Assembly (NCBI GenBank): GCA_951812925.1
Contig: OX638368.1
Location: 116,583,309 to 116,647,308 of the forward strand
Length of the DNA stretch: 64,000 bases
Direction of reading: 5' to 3'
Source of the DNA: Calliopum simillimum
Taxonomy: Eukaryota > Arthropoda > Insecta > Diptera > Lauxaniidae
The position numbers were made by a program, and so were the translations under genes. The notes under the pieces were generated by a model. The model was given only the letters and a program-made list of their open reading frames with translations, was not told the DNA's origin and did no database searches. Positions 11,158-23,029 of the stretch are shown here, piece by piece (position 1 is the stretch's first letter; each line of letters begins with the position of its first letter).

Positions 11158-11493
11158 GCTCCAAAATTTTCTGTCTCACCCAGTCTCAAAATGTGCGTCG
11201 AAGTGTCCTTTGGCAGTCACAAAACTTTCAGAGTGGAGACTTCCATATTGCCCTCAGGAGCTTGATATGACTGATGCGCGGGAAAATATTTTATATGTAA
11301 TCTGCACGCTAATTCATCCGATAATAAATAAATTAGAATAAGCGTGCAAATTACATATAAAATATATTCCCGCGCATCAGGCATTTCGATATTCTGAGGA
11401 CAATATGGAAGTCTCCACTCTGAAAGTTTTTTGACTGCCAAAGGAAACTTTGACGAACATTTTGAGACCGGGTGAGACAAAAAATTTTGGAGC
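11158..11493. repeat. 336-bp hairpin: two 153-bp arms, 30-bp loop
   Basis: The left arm at 11158-11310 and right arm at 11341-11493 are reverse complements of the same length. I count 15 differences in 153 positions and no gap (about 90% identity). The loop is 11311-11340. Long perfect blocks include 'actttcagagtggagactt' and 'tgatgcgcggga'. If transcribed, it would fold into a long double-stranded RNA of the type that feeds endogenous siRNAs in flies. It could equally be a foldback MITE. A minus-strand frame across it (11217-11495) is incidental. Confidence 0.92.
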
Positions 11494-12715
11494 ATACTAT
11501 ATGAAATGGATACCCAAGAGTGCTTTTGAAATAAAGACTATGTCCATGCAGAAATTTTGGGATAGATAATATTCGGTTCCAAACATCGATTTTTCTACGA
11601 TTTTCAATAACTAATAAATACTAACTTTTCACCAATTTTCATAAAAATCGGAGATTTCGTGATGTTTGAAAGAGTTAAAATTTCTCATGAAGGTTCTTGA
11701 AATCAACCATACACCTTTCTTTTTTTACAGTCTTATAAATCCGACTACGAAGTACAAATTTTTGAAACAAAATAACTCCTTGAAATCGTCAAATCCGAAA
11801 CTGACATATTCTTTAAAACTGAGTGTTTTCGGTTTATATAAAATAATAGAAATAAAATGAAAGATCAAAAACCATTCAAACAAATCTATTAGTATGCAAA
11901 AAAGTACTGTAAATTGTTTTCTTCAATTATTTTTTGGACGAAAATTAAGTAGGCTACAACAATCAAACCCAAGATCTACCAAATACTAAATAAAGATTTT
12001 TTACATCACTACTTTACACAACAGTAGCCATGGATAGATTTTGAAGTACATTTGGTATTGAAGTTGCCATTGCCATTGCAGCTTCGTTTCTCTATTGAGT
12101 TTACGTAAGATGAACAGCATCTCTAAGTAAAACTTAAATGTTATTTTGTCAATCGAATTCCAATTCATTTTTCATTCACAGTTCGGTGCGCACCTTTTTG
12201 CGCAATTTACAACTGATTGCCAACGTAATAAAATAATGCACGACAAACGCACACAGTGCACAAACAAGGATGTGATGGAGCTCATGGCTGTTCCTTCTTC
12301 CTAATCCCTGCCAAATAGGGACGGAATTTTCAGCTTTGGATTATGGGCATGCATTTTATTTGTATTTGTTTTGAAATAAATTTATGTGTGGCGAAGGTTC
12401 GCCTACATATGTAATCCAACATTATTTTAATCTCTATGATTGCAGCAGAACTCTACTTTGTTTCAAAATTTCATAATTTAAGAATTTTTTTAAATGTTAA
12501 AATTTACCACAAAATTTTGCAATCAATCATAGCCGAAAATTTAACTAACAACCGCTGAGTAAAACGTTAAAGCCAAGTTGCCATCCATTGATGGCCTCTA
12601 AATTCTTTGCGGCAACGTTGGCTTTGAGGGTTCATGTAGCGATTATATCGCAGCAGCAACGCCGATTATAATCGCAAACAACAATATTCACAACGCTCCG
12701 CTCTGCTCCACATGT
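11494..12715. other. Gene-free AT-rich stretch
   Basis: I see nothing recognisable here. A slightly GC-richer patch around 12,180-12,320 and another at 12,570-12,710 contain CAG/GCA-rich words but no supported reading frame. Confidence 0.5.
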
Positions 12716-12729
12716 GAATTCAGTTGGCA

Positions 12730-12776
12730 TAGATGATGATGATGATGATGATAGCTATGATGATGATGATGACGAC
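12730..12776. repeat. (GATGAT)n microsatellite
   Basis: This is two blocks of GAT repeats separated by 'agcta', ending in GAC/GAACG. Confidence 0.9.
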
Positions 12777-13104
12777 GAACGATTCACCATAGTGCTGAAG
12801 TCAAAATTCACGTCGCCTTCATTGTTGCCGCTGATTTTGCTGTTGCAGCTCATGGTCTGATGATGTATGCATTAAGGAATATTCTTTGATTTATGCCTAT
12901 TCTTACAAATGTTTGACTTTGAGCCAATAGTTGATGTTACTAGTTATTACACTTAAAAAAATTGTATATAAGATCAGTGTTCTATTTTCATACTCGATAG
13001 AGACTTATGTAAAAGTACTTAGAAGTGGTTAACAGAATAAAGCAATTGCTGTGTCTTATTCACCACTTTTTGCTAAGCTAGCAGCTAGTGATGAGCGAAA
13101 TCAA

Positions 13105-13210
13105 TCTAGGTCTTGGTAATTTCTCGAGACCTAGAAGCGATTTTGATTTCAAGACCAAGAAAATAACAAGATATAACCAAGACCAAAACTGCTATTCGGT
13201 CTTGGTCAAA
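13105..13210. repeat. 'gaccaaga' simple repeat, left part
   Basis: Irregular repeats of GACCAAGA/ACCTAGA occur here. The same repeat type resumes at 14,236-14,335 after the pogo-like insertion region, and in the opposite orientation at 54,930-55,012. Confidence 0.7.
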
Positions 13211-13294
13211 AATCATCTATAAGTACTAAATTTGAGAATTTCAAAAATCATCTGCTTTGGAAGAATTATGTCCGGAAATTTTGCATACCCAATA

Positions 13295-14198
13295 GGGTAA
13301 GGGAGGGAAATATGGACCACCCATCTTTCTTTTTTAAATAAAACCCAAAATACATAACACAAAACAATTAATTTTATGTCATTCATTAAAGAAAACAATT
13401 TACCTTTAATCTGATTCACTTTTAGATAAATATCTCATCAGGATAAAGAAAAAAAATTAAAAAACTGAAAATACTCAAAATGAAGATAAAAAAAAGTGTA
13501 GTGTTATATGGACTATATAGTCCATATTGCCCCACATGTTTATTTGGTACAGAAGTTGCATATAAAAATGTCACTTCCACATTCGTCACATTTTTCATGA
13601 CTCCAAGAATGTCAGATTACACATTCAACCCAAAATTCGCCACGTCGATCTTCTGAGTAAAGGGTATTACATTATATGCATTTTTTATCATTTTTTTCCT
13701 TTGTAGTTAACGAATTACATATAATGACCATCAGACTCGTCATGAAAACTGCAACTAGATTCCCCATCTAAAAAAGATGATAAATACATTTGTTTTTGAG
13801 GCTTTTTTCTTTGGTGGCCCATATTACCCACAGCACGTGTTGGTGAAATAAATGGTTTTTTTATCAAAAACTCTTTTGGTTAATGAACTTATTTGTGCTA
13901 ATAAATTACAAATGGTATTCACTGACCTTACATAATTAACCATTTATTTAAAAACGCGATGTCTTTAAAGTGAAATAATGAAATATACTCACTAGAAAAA
14001 AATTATCACTGATCTTTTTTTTAGAAAAATCAATTTTACAGAAACATGCGACTTCACCGAACGCTGAAATCGCCCTATTATAAGCTTTAGGTATTAGCGC
14101 TAAGTTTGAACATGAATAACGGTAAGTCCCATGTATGCAGTGGGAAATAACCGTGTGGTCCATATTACCCGCGTAGTCCATATTTCCCTCCCTTACCC
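13295..14198. mobile_element. TA-flanked pogo-like element, family A
   Basis: The 904-bp element lies between TA at 13293-13294 and TA at 14199-14200. Its ends are inverted repeats starting GGGTAAGGGAGGGAAATATG. The end motif ('gg..aatatggac.ac') recurs inside at about 13,510-13,540, 13,815 and 14,155, in both orientations. A minus-strand frame near 13,552-13,645 reads WSHEKCDECGSDIFICNFC, a Cys/His pattern like the small zinc-binding tail of some pogo/jerky-type transposases, with a stop just before it. The element is too short for a full transposase and is taken as a deletion derivative. Confidence 0.8.
13552..13650 (-). pseudogene. Remnant of a Cys-rich transposase C-terminus
   Basis: Read on the minus strand, this gives about 30 residues with six cysteines/histidines (GEFWVECV, stop, then HSWSHEKCDECGSDIFICNF). 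The spacing resembles PHD-like tails at the end of some Tc1/pogo-superfamily transposases. It is a short fragment with an internal stop. The truncated copy at 18.9 kb holds the same region. Confidence 0.45.
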
Positions 14199-15535
14199 TA
14201 CTTCAACTATTTTTTCAGTAAATCTTTATTTCTAAGTTCACGACCAAGACCCAGACCTAAACATAATACCCAAGACCAAGCACAATATCAAAATAAAAAC
14301 TAAGGCTCAATCTCAGAGACCAATAGCAAGGCTGCAAAGTTTTTGGTAAAATAATGCTATAAATCGGTATATGTACTTATCTCCGAAAAATGTACCAAAA
14401 CATGCCTTTGTTTGTCCCCACCTCTTTTTTTATTTTTTTATTACTTGAAGGAATACGATATGATGACTCTAACTTCTGGAATATTTTTAAAAAATGAAAA
14501 TAAATTTTCAGGGTTGCCACATGTTTTTATTTTGAAAGTTTCGCTTAAACAATATATTTTAACAATTAAAATGAAATTTTAGTTTCAAAACGCTTAAAAA
14601 AACTTTTGAAAAATCAAACAAAATTTTGATGGCTGCCACTTGGTTGTTTTCGAAAATGTATCTTAAATTTTACTTTTTTTGACTAAATTTTTGTTCTGGC
14701 TTAGCCGTTAAAATCGTTTTTAAAAAGTTAAGTGTATTTTAAAACAAAAATTTTTATTTTTTTGAATAAGTGGTTTAAGTGAAACTAACAAAAAATACCG
14801 GGTGGCAACACCAAAAGTTTTGTAAAATTTTAAAATGTTTATCTGAGCGTTTCTGTAACCAAAAATTTCAATTTTGTCAAAAAAAGTTAGAATTATTTAA
14901 AATTTTCGATAATAACTAGGTAGCAACCCTTAAATTTATGTTAGATTTTTAAAAAGTTTGGTTAAGTGTTTTATGACTAAATTCAAATTTTTAGTTTTTA
15001 AATAAATAGTTTAAGCAAAAAAAAAAAACAAAAAACCAGGTGCATGGTTACTAAACGAAGAATGATGAGATGTTGCAAAAACACAACGGAGAATGATGAA
15101 ACGGAGAATGACCAAATGTTGCAAAAACAGTAATATCACAATGGAAATAGCAATTTTTTTTTTATTGAAAGTTGAAACTGATAGATTGATTTAATTATAT
15201 AAAGATGATATAATATGTTTCGTAATATAAAAAAGAACCTACGCGGAGAATGATGCACACTTGCGTTCAATACAAAATTTTTAAACTTAAAAAAAAAGAC
15301 AACTCATGAACACTCACTACTAAAATACCAAAACTGACTGAGCTGAAAAAAAAACTGAATCTCCTCTTTCTCTTCACTTTCAGTTCGCTAATTACCCCAT
15401 TTTTCAAGTAATTTGTATAGAAACTCTGGTTAAGTATCGACTTTAAATAGTTTAAATATCAAATTTTAACTTTAGACTTGGCTTTGAGCCTCGCGACATT
15501 GAATGGTACATTTTTTGGAGATTCACCCAATTATA
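14199..15535. other. Gene-free AT-rich stretch
   Basis: Bases 14,236-14,335 continue the GACCAAGA repeat. Around 14,510-14,960 a loose module ('ggttgccac' followed by T-rich tract and 'gcttaaa') recurs about four times at roughly 120-150 bp. Around 15,050-15,260, 'ggagaatgatga' recurs. I see no coding sequence. Confidence 0.45.
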
Positions 15536-15539
15536 ATTT

Positions 15540-16860
15540 CGGAACTGTGGTCTTCGGACTTTAGTCTTTTTACCTGTAGTCCTTAAACTTTGTTAGTCTT
15601 TTGATCTATAGTCTTTAGATTTTGGTCTTTGGACTTAAGTCTTTTTGGTTTTTGGCCTTTTTCCGATAAGATTTGATTAGTGGTCTTTGAATTTAAGTCT
15701 TTCGGTCTGTTGTCTTCCATTTTAGGTATTTGTATTTTAGTATTTTGTTTTCATCCCTGGTCTTTGGACTTATGTGTTTTGGTCTTGGATTTTGTTATTT
15801 GTTCCTTGGACTTTAATCTTTTGGGCTTTGACCTTTGGTGCAGGCATTGAAATAATACCCTATTTCTGCAGTAATAACTTCAAATTTGCAGTAATAACTT
15901 CAGAATATTGTTAAAAATTGTAATAATAATTTTCACCCAAATTCATATTACTTTGTTTTGCGTTAATCGTTGAAACTAAATACTCATTTCATTTCGCTTA
16001 TAACCATTGTTTTAGTTGTCTAACCTTACCAATTTTGGCTAATATGTAGCAATCACAATAAATACTCGGCAACTCTACTTTAAAAATATTTTTATAAATG
16101 CAATCGAAGAAAATTTCGCTATAAATTTTCAATTTTAAATTGAACCATTGCCTTGATATCTGTTATTTCATATTAATATTTAGTATTAATCACTTGAATA
16201 AGACCTTTAAAGACCTTTGCTAAAAATTGCAAATAAAAACAAAAAAAAAATTCTGCGGTAATAACTTTTTCTTATTTCAACCCCTGCTTTGGTGTTTGGT
16301 ATTTGGACTTTAGTCTTTTGATCTTTGAACTTTAGTCTTTGCACTTAAGTCTTTTGGTCTGTTTTCTTCGGTTTTTGGTCTTTGTTTGATCTTTCGGACT
16401 TAATGTTTTGGACTTTGATCTCCGGACTTTAAACATAATCGTTTGGGCTGTGGTCTTTGGTCTTTGAATTTTAGTGTTTCATCTTTGAACTTTGGTGTTG
16501 TTTAGTCTTTGGTGTTTGGTCTTTGAACTTTAGTCTTTCGGCCTTTGATCTTTGTGCTATATTCTTTTGGTCTTTGATTTTTAGTCATTGGACTTAAGTG
16601 TTTTAGTCTCTGATCTTTGGTGCTTGGTTTTTCCACTTTTGTTTTTTGGTCTTTGTACTTTAGTCTTTTGGAGTTTGATACTTGGAATAAAGCCTTTTGG
16701 TCTGTTGTCTTCGGTTTTTAGACTTTGGTCTTTGACCTTAAATGATCTTTGTAGTTTAGTTTGATGTTTGGTCTTTAAGCTTTAGCCTTTTAGTCATTGA
16801 TCTTCGGTCTTTCTATTTTATTATTAATTTGATCGCTGATCTGTGGCCCTAGTTTCGTTT
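15540..16860. repeat. 'ctttggtctttggactttagt' minisatellite
   Basis: This is a degenerate array built from CTTTGGTCTTTGGACTTTAG-like words of about 20-22 bp. It is split at 15,841-16,286 by a hAT-type insertion. Its text is close to the 'tcttggtcttgg' repeats at 13.1, 14.2 and 54.9 kb. Confidence 0.85.
15841..16286. mobile_element. Short non-autonomous hAT element
   Basis: The 446-bp insert is flanked by a perfect 8-bp duplication, CTTTGGTG (15833-15840 and 16287-16294). Its ends are inverted repeats CAGGCATTGAAATAA / CAGGGGTTGAAATAA (13 of 15 match). 'cagtaataact' words recur near both ends. An 8-bp duplication and CAGGG-type ends are hallmarks of hAT. There is no transposase frame. The duplication word is common in the host array, so the perfect match is slightly less telling than usual. 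Confidence 0.85.
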
Positions 16861-18690
16861 TATTTGGCTTTTGGTAGTTTTTACTATTTTATATTTATGT
16901 GAGCCTATTTTCTCTCGGTGTGTTTATCAGTGCTGAGTGGCTGCCATCCTGAATACTATTTTTTCACACTTTGAAGTTTTCAGTTTTGAGTTCAATTTCT
17001 CATGTGCTCTTTATTGGCGGCGGCATTTTAAATTTGAAGCTCGCCATGAGGCCTAATACTGGCCGGTTCTTTTGCTATTGGCATAGGAAATAGAGACTAA
17101 GATGAACAATTCGCTGCAGATGACGAACAAGTATAAATCTCAAAAAGTGCAATGCGGCAATACTTTATTACGCATAACATCATCATGACCGTAATCATCA
17201 CTGTTATCATTATCAGTATAAGTTATACTGTATAACTATCGTCAGTGTAACCACTGTGCGTTACACAAAACGACTTGCAACTTGTATTGTACACTGCGCA
17301 GATTTCCCGTTGTCGGATCTGGCATTCGACAATCTTCTTCTGCTCTTTATGGTTCTTGCATTGCGCTCTGGTACGTTTTATAGTTTTGGATACGATCTAC
17401 CGACTGTTTTTGTCTACTGTTTATGCAGAATATGGCGGCAATTTCATGGTTTTCTCTTAGAAATTCTTCAGCTAACTATTTAGATATTTATATGTATGAG
17501 TTCACACGTTGCACTTGAATCTGGACTGGACTGCATGTGTAACGCTGTGGCAATTTATTACGCGGTAAATGTTAAACAACTTATTTATTGTTGTTGTCAT
17601 GTCTGAGGCATAGTATAGTGTAAGGATGGCATATCTGAGGGAAGAAGAAAAGGTGGCAGTTTTGACCAAACTGAAATGAGTTGAAAGACTTGGAGAGATT
17701 TTCAGCAACTTAAAATTTCCACATTTTCGATATGAAAACTTTCAAATTGTAGACAAATCCTTGCTGGATTTCTGTTGCTTACATAATTAATAGCATAAAA
17801 TCTGTTCTTCAGAATTAGTAAATTTAATAAAATTGAGTTTTTATCCCAATACAAAACAAATAAAAAAAAACTCAAAAATCTTTCGCCTACAACAAGGAAA
17901 CGAAATTAAAGTGACAAAGGAATGAATGAGTTAAGGCTGTGCTATATAAGCAACAACAACAACAATAACGGCAACAACAACAACTCCATGGACAACAACA
18001 AAAAAATTGACAAAATTTTATTTTATTTGTCGAGTGCAGTCCATAAATTTTCGTACGCTCAATATTGTTTCAGATCATAAATCATGGCTGCATTTGCGTA
18101 CGTCTGTACAAATGCTTACACACAAACATACACATTCACATGCATATGCACTCTGCATAAAAAGGACATAGTAAAAAAGGTGAACATCCATATGCACACA
18201 CATAGACATGCATACAAGTGCACTTGTGAAACTTGTGATCCATTGCAATGCCATGCAGCAGGCCGAACAGCCAACAGAATTTAACCAAAAAAAAAAGTTT
18301 GGCATCGCCAGAGTGAATTGTGCCATAGAAAGTAATTTTACAAGTGAAAAGGTAAAGAAGTTTTTTGAAATTGAGATATTACTTTATGAAAAATATCGCT
18401 AAACTTTACAAAATTATCTTGTGTTCAATTTTATGTACAATTTCGACATTTGATCAAAATATAATTTATTTTAATATATCGGCCTTTCTGGATACTAGCA
18501 TTTCCCGGTGTGCGTTGCTAAGCCTTTCGTTGTACATAGGAACCCTTGGGTTAAAAAAACTTATATTTTTGGTTCCGATACCCTATGGGGACCTTTAGCT
18601 AAAAAAAAAACCGAAGAAACTAATGGTGCGGAAACACCCGTCGAACCCGAAAACCTTTAAATATAAATCGGTCCCGCCGTTTGGGAGTAT
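16861..18690. other. Gene-free stretch
   Basis: A CAA microsatellite lies at 17,947-18,002. Short overlapping frames (17,256-17,708 and 18,075-18,598) show no domain. Around 18,530-18,690 a GC-richer patch ('accctatggggacc', 'ggtcccgccgtttggg') looks like a fragment of a dispersed element that I cannot name. Confidence 0.45.
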
Positions 18691-18881
18691 ATAAGGAACA
18701 TATTGTACATAAAAACATTAACTTTCATATATGAGCCGTTCGTTATCAAGTAAACTTTTCGTGAAAACAGAGATCAATTTTACTCATTTCTAACAAAAGG
18801 ACAGCCAATTCATATGATGACATAACTTTTGCCTTGTTTTGGACTTGCCCAACTTTATAATAAAAGTGAAAAGTAAAGTGC

Positions 18882-19517
18882 CTCACATGCTTATTTGGTA
18901 CAGAAGTTGCATATAAAAATGTCACTTCCACATCCGGCACATTTTTCATGACTACAAGAACGTCAGATTACACATTCAACCCAAAATTCACCACGACGAA
19001 CTTCTGAGTAAAGGGTATTACATTACATGCATTTTTCATCTTTTTTCCTTTGTAGTTTACGAATTACAAATAATGACCATCAGACTCGTCACGAAAACTG
19101 CAGTTAGATTCCCCATCTGAAAAAGATGATAAATACATTTATTTTAAGGCTTTTTTCTCTGGTGGTCCATTTTACCCACAGCACGTGTTGGTGAAATAAA
19201 TGGTTTTTTTTTATCAAAAATGCTTGTGGTTAATGAACTAATTTGTGTTCATAAATAATAATAATGACTTTATATAATTAAGCATTTATTTAAAAACGCG
19301 ATGTCTTTAAAGTGAAATAATGAAATATACTCAGTAGAAAAAAATTATCACTGATCTTGTCTTTAGAAAAAACAACTTAACAGAAACATGAGACTTCACC
19401 GAACGCTTGAATCGCACTATTATGAGCTTTAGGAATTACGGTAAATCTTATGTATGCAGTGAAAAATAACCGCGTGGTCCATGTTACCCACGTAGTCCAT
19501 ATTTCCCTCCCTTACCC
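18882..19517. mobile_element. Truncated second copy of pogo-like family A
   Basis: This is the same sequence as 13,537-14,198, in the same orientation, at high but not full identity with small indels. It includes the tacagaagttgcatataaaa and ccgcgtggtccatgttaccc regions and the complete right end, followed by TA at 19518-19519. The left ~240 bp are missing. The right end abuts the 19-bp minisatellite. Confidence 0.88.
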
Positions 19518-19544
19518 TACTATTTGAAATTTCAAATTTTTTTA

Positions 19545-21030
19545 AACTTTTTTTAACATTATTCGAATTTCTTACCGTTTTTGCCATCTTTCTCAAAATT
19601 TTTTGACTTTCATAATATTTTTCTCCTTTTGATTTCTCAATATATTGCGATTTTCGAATTTTTTTTCTATCTTAACATTTTTTGACTTTTCTAACATTTT
19701 GTGTCTTAACGTTTTTCAACTTTTTAAACATTTTGCGCATTTCTTAACATTTATCAACTTTCTAAACGTTTTGCGTCTTTCTTAACATTTTTCGACTTTC
19801 TTAACATTTTTCCACTTTTTAAACATTTTGCGCTTTTCTTATAATTTTTCGACTTTCTTAACATTTTGTGCCTTTTTCTTAACATTTTTAATCTCTCTTA
19901 ACATTTTTCGACTTTCTTAACATTTTGCGTCTTAACATTTTTCGACTTTCTTAACATTTTGTGCCTTTCTTAAAATTTTTCGACTTTCTTAACATTTTGT
20001 GCCTTTCTTAACATTTTTCGACTTTCTTAACATTTTGCGCCTTTCTTAACATTCATCAACTTTCTAAACATTTTGTGCCTTTCTTATCATTTTGCGCCTT
20101 TCTTAATATTTTCGACTTTCTTAACATTTTTCGACTTTCTGAACATTTTTCGACTTTCTTAACATTTTGTGCCTTTCTTAACATTTTTAGACTTTCTTAA
20201 CATTTTTCGACTTTCTTAACATTTTTCGAATTTCTTAAAATATTGTACCTTTCTTAACATTTTTCGACTTCTTGTCATTTTGCGACTTTCTTAACATTTT
20301 CCGTCTTTCTTAACATTTTTCGTCTTTCTTAACATTATTCGACTTTCTTAACATTTTGCGACTTTCGTGGCATTTTTCTTAACAGTTTTCGTCTTTTCTA
20401 ACATTTTTCGTCTTACTTAACATTTTTCGACTTTCTTAACATTTTATGCCTTTCTTAACATTTTTCGACTTTCTTAACATTTTGTGCCTTTCTTAGCATT
20501 TTTCGATTTTCTTAACATTTTTGGACTTTCTTAACATTTTGCGACTTTCTTGACATATTGCGCCTTTCTTGACAGATTTCGTCTTTACTAACATTTTTCG
20601 TCATTCTTAACATTTTTCGTCTTCCTTACCATTTTGCGCCTTTCTTAACAGTTTTCGTCTTTCCTAACATTTTTCGCCTTTCTTAACATTCTTCGTCTTT
20701 TTTAACATTATGCGCCTTTCTTAAGATTTTTTGACTTTAATATTTTTTATCTCTCTTTACATTTTGCGACTCTCAAAATTTTTAGATTTTTCATTTTTTT
20801 GACCTTCTTGTAGTTTTTGGCCTCTCAGTTTTTTTTTTTTTTTTGGATTTTCTAAAAATTATTCGCCATATTAAGTTTTGTTTTGACTTTCTTAACATTT
20901 TTGCCTTTATTTACATTGTTGGAATTTCTTAACATTTTTCGGATTTTCCAGTATTTTTCGAATTTCCCAAAAATTTTCGCTTAATTCGAATGTCTTAAAA
21001 TTCTTCGGAATTTTCAACATTTTTCGGAAT
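19545..21030. repeat. 19-bp minisatellite (cgactttcttaacattttt)
   Basis: The array has about 65-75 units of a 19-bp repeat, with a common variant 'gtgcctttcttaacatttt'. It is most regular at 19,780-20,720 and fades at both ends. The same unit occurs reverse-complemented at 23.03-23.88 kb. Confidence 0.93.
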
Positions 21031-21140
21031 TTGTAAATTTGACTTATTTAACAACACTCCTCGTAAAGCGGGTTTAAAGTTTTGTGCAATCTGCGTTTAG
21101 GCCAATATCTAACAATGACTTTTTTTGAGAAGATTCTCTA

Positions 21141-21369
21141 CACAGTAAAAATTTTAGTTTAATTTTGAAACCAAAAAGTATTCATATAGAAAGAACAATT
21201 TCCAAAAAAATATTAATTTTAAACTATTTTGGAATAAATTTCATACTTTTCTGGAATAAATTTTAAAGTTTTTTTTTGGAAAAAAATCGGGATTTAATAC
21301 CAAAAGGTTTAAAATTAATACCAAAGGGAATCACATTAAAGAAAAGTAAACTATTATTTTTTGGGTGTG
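21141..21369. mobile_element. Short MITE, copy 1
   Basis: The 229-bp element sits between TA dinucleotides (21139-21140 and 21370-21371). Its ends are CACAGTAAAAATTTTAGTTT on the left and a weaker inverted match CACACCCAAAAAATA on the right. It is AT-rich with no frame. A related copy lies at 22,677-22,876 in the same orientation; shared words include 'ttttaaactattttggaata'. Confidence 0.8.
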
Positions 21370-21752
21370 TACGATTCTTCTTCAAGAATTCTTTTTAAGT
21401 GATGTTTTTTAAATATATCCTCAACATTCTCTATTCTATTTGACTTTACCATTTTCAACGAAATCACTGTGCAACATGCACCGTATCGATGAGTAGTAGA
21501 TGTGCTCCATTGTCGAATAGACCAAGTAAAAATCGCACGATTGAATGTAGACACTAGTGGGCTTATGGGTTGTATGTATGAAGGGGCTGTGCTAGCAACG
21601 CGCATATTGGACAACAGAAAATGAATCGCTTCGACTGAAACAGAATCTGAATCGACAATGCCAGCAACAACATTGAAATAACGAAAAATGCATCCAACGG
21701 ATTCCAATCGCAGTACAAATGCAATGCGCGGGTGGTGTACCGACTGCTGCAC
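21354..21752 (-). CDS. Unassigned 132-aa open frame
   Basis: This is a 132-residue frame in a patch of near-balanced base composition, unlike its AT-rich surroundings. It begins MQQSVHHPRIAFVLRLESVG and its last ~6 residues run into the MITE at 21,141-21,369. I recognise no domain, signal peptide or repeat. It could be an old exon or a piece of a transposon gene. The length is notable for this composition but not conclusive. Confidence 0.2.
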   Translation of the reverse strand: MQQSVHHPRIAFVLRLESVGCIFRYFNVVAGIVDSDSVSVEAIHFLLSNMRVASTAPSYIQPISPLVSTFNRAIFTWSIRQWSTSTTHRYGACCTVISLKMVKSNRIENVEDIFKKHHLKRILEEESYTPKK

Positions 21753-21779
21753 AGATCTCTCTTACAATATTAACGTAAA

Positions 21780-22670
21780 TTCCGAAAGTGAGGTTATGTG
21801 TATTTGAAACACGTAAATTTTAAAACCCGGAACGCAGCAAAAACAAATGCAAATCCAAAAAAAAGCTGAAACCTAAAAAATCCATCGTCTCCATGTGGAG
21901 TCGCCGCCGACGACTTATTGTAGGATGTTGCAGCGGCATTCATACGACTTACTGCCGGATATACAATTATTGTTTTATGCAGTCATTGTTGCTGTTGTTG
22001 CTGTACGAGTGTGAAATACGAGCAATGAATCCAACAACATCAGTTAGTTACAACACACACTGCGGAAAATCCAATATTTTGCTCCAGTAAAATAAACGTG
22101 TGTAGAGTCCTTTTTTCTTTGTTCCGCTCTCTATTTCAAAACCCCCATAGTAGTTCATTTAGCACAAAATATTTGATATGCCTACACAATGGCAGTGGGA
22201 TTTATTTGTATGAGTAAATCTATGAGTGTGTGTGTGCTATGCTGTACATATGTATTTGTATCAGTTGCTAGTGCAACGCATTTTTAGTTCACCTCATCTT
22301 ACCTCACACAGTGCAACTTCAAAATGTTGTCAAAAAATGTACAACTGCGGCAGCAGCACCATCGCCACCAAATGCATTTTGCCATGAATTCCACGAAATG
22401 CAATAAAATCAGCAACAGCCGTTGTGGTTTTCTAAATGTTGTTACTGTTGCTGTACGCAAATATTTTTTTTAAAAAGATTTTTTTGTTATTTAGCCTGCA
22501 ACAGTTGCAATTAAAAGCTACGGCGAATCTTCTAATGAAGCACATAAATTATGTGCAATGCGTTGCATGAAATTTCTTCAATAATTTCCAATAAATTTCA
22601 ATATTTCAGTAACAGTATTATATGAAAAACTTGTACATACTTTTCAAAGCATTTTTTATTCTAAAGCATT
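21780..22670. other. Gene-free stretch between two MITE copies
   Basis: I see CAG/TGT-rich simple sequence (about 21,980-22,010 and 22,335-22,460) and no supported gene. Confidence 0.5.
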
Positions 22671-22676
22671 TTTGTA

Positions 22677-22876
22677 CACAGTAAAAATTTTAGTTTAAAT
22701 TTAATACCAAAAAGTATTTATATGGAATAATGACAAATAAAGTATAAATTTTAAACTATTTTGGAATAAATTTCATACTTTTCAGGAATAAATTTTTATC
22801 TTTTATGGAAATAATTTTGAATTTGATACCAAAGAGATTCAAAAGTAAGAAAAGTAACCATTCCTCTTTTAGTGTG
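22677..22876. mobile_element. Short MITE, copy 2
   Basis: This 200-bp copy of the 21.1-kb MITE lies between TA dinucleotides (22675-22676 and 22877-22878). The left end CACAGTAAAAATTTTAGTTT is identical over 20 bases; the right end CACACTAAAAGAGG matches it loosely. Confidence 0.82.
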
Positions 22877-23029
22877 TAGGATATTTCGTGTTATACGTAA
22901 TTATTAGACTCAAAAGCTATTCTTTGAAACTCAACTCCATATAAAGTATTAAATTATTTTTTAATAGACTTGAGATATCTTTACTTCAATGAATCCGCAC
23001 TCGGAAAGTGAGAATCCGACTGGAAAAGC

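Noticed and set aside
11217..11495. 92-codon frame across the 11.2-kb hairpin
   Set aside because: It runs through the arm, loop and arm of an inverted repeat and shows no domain.
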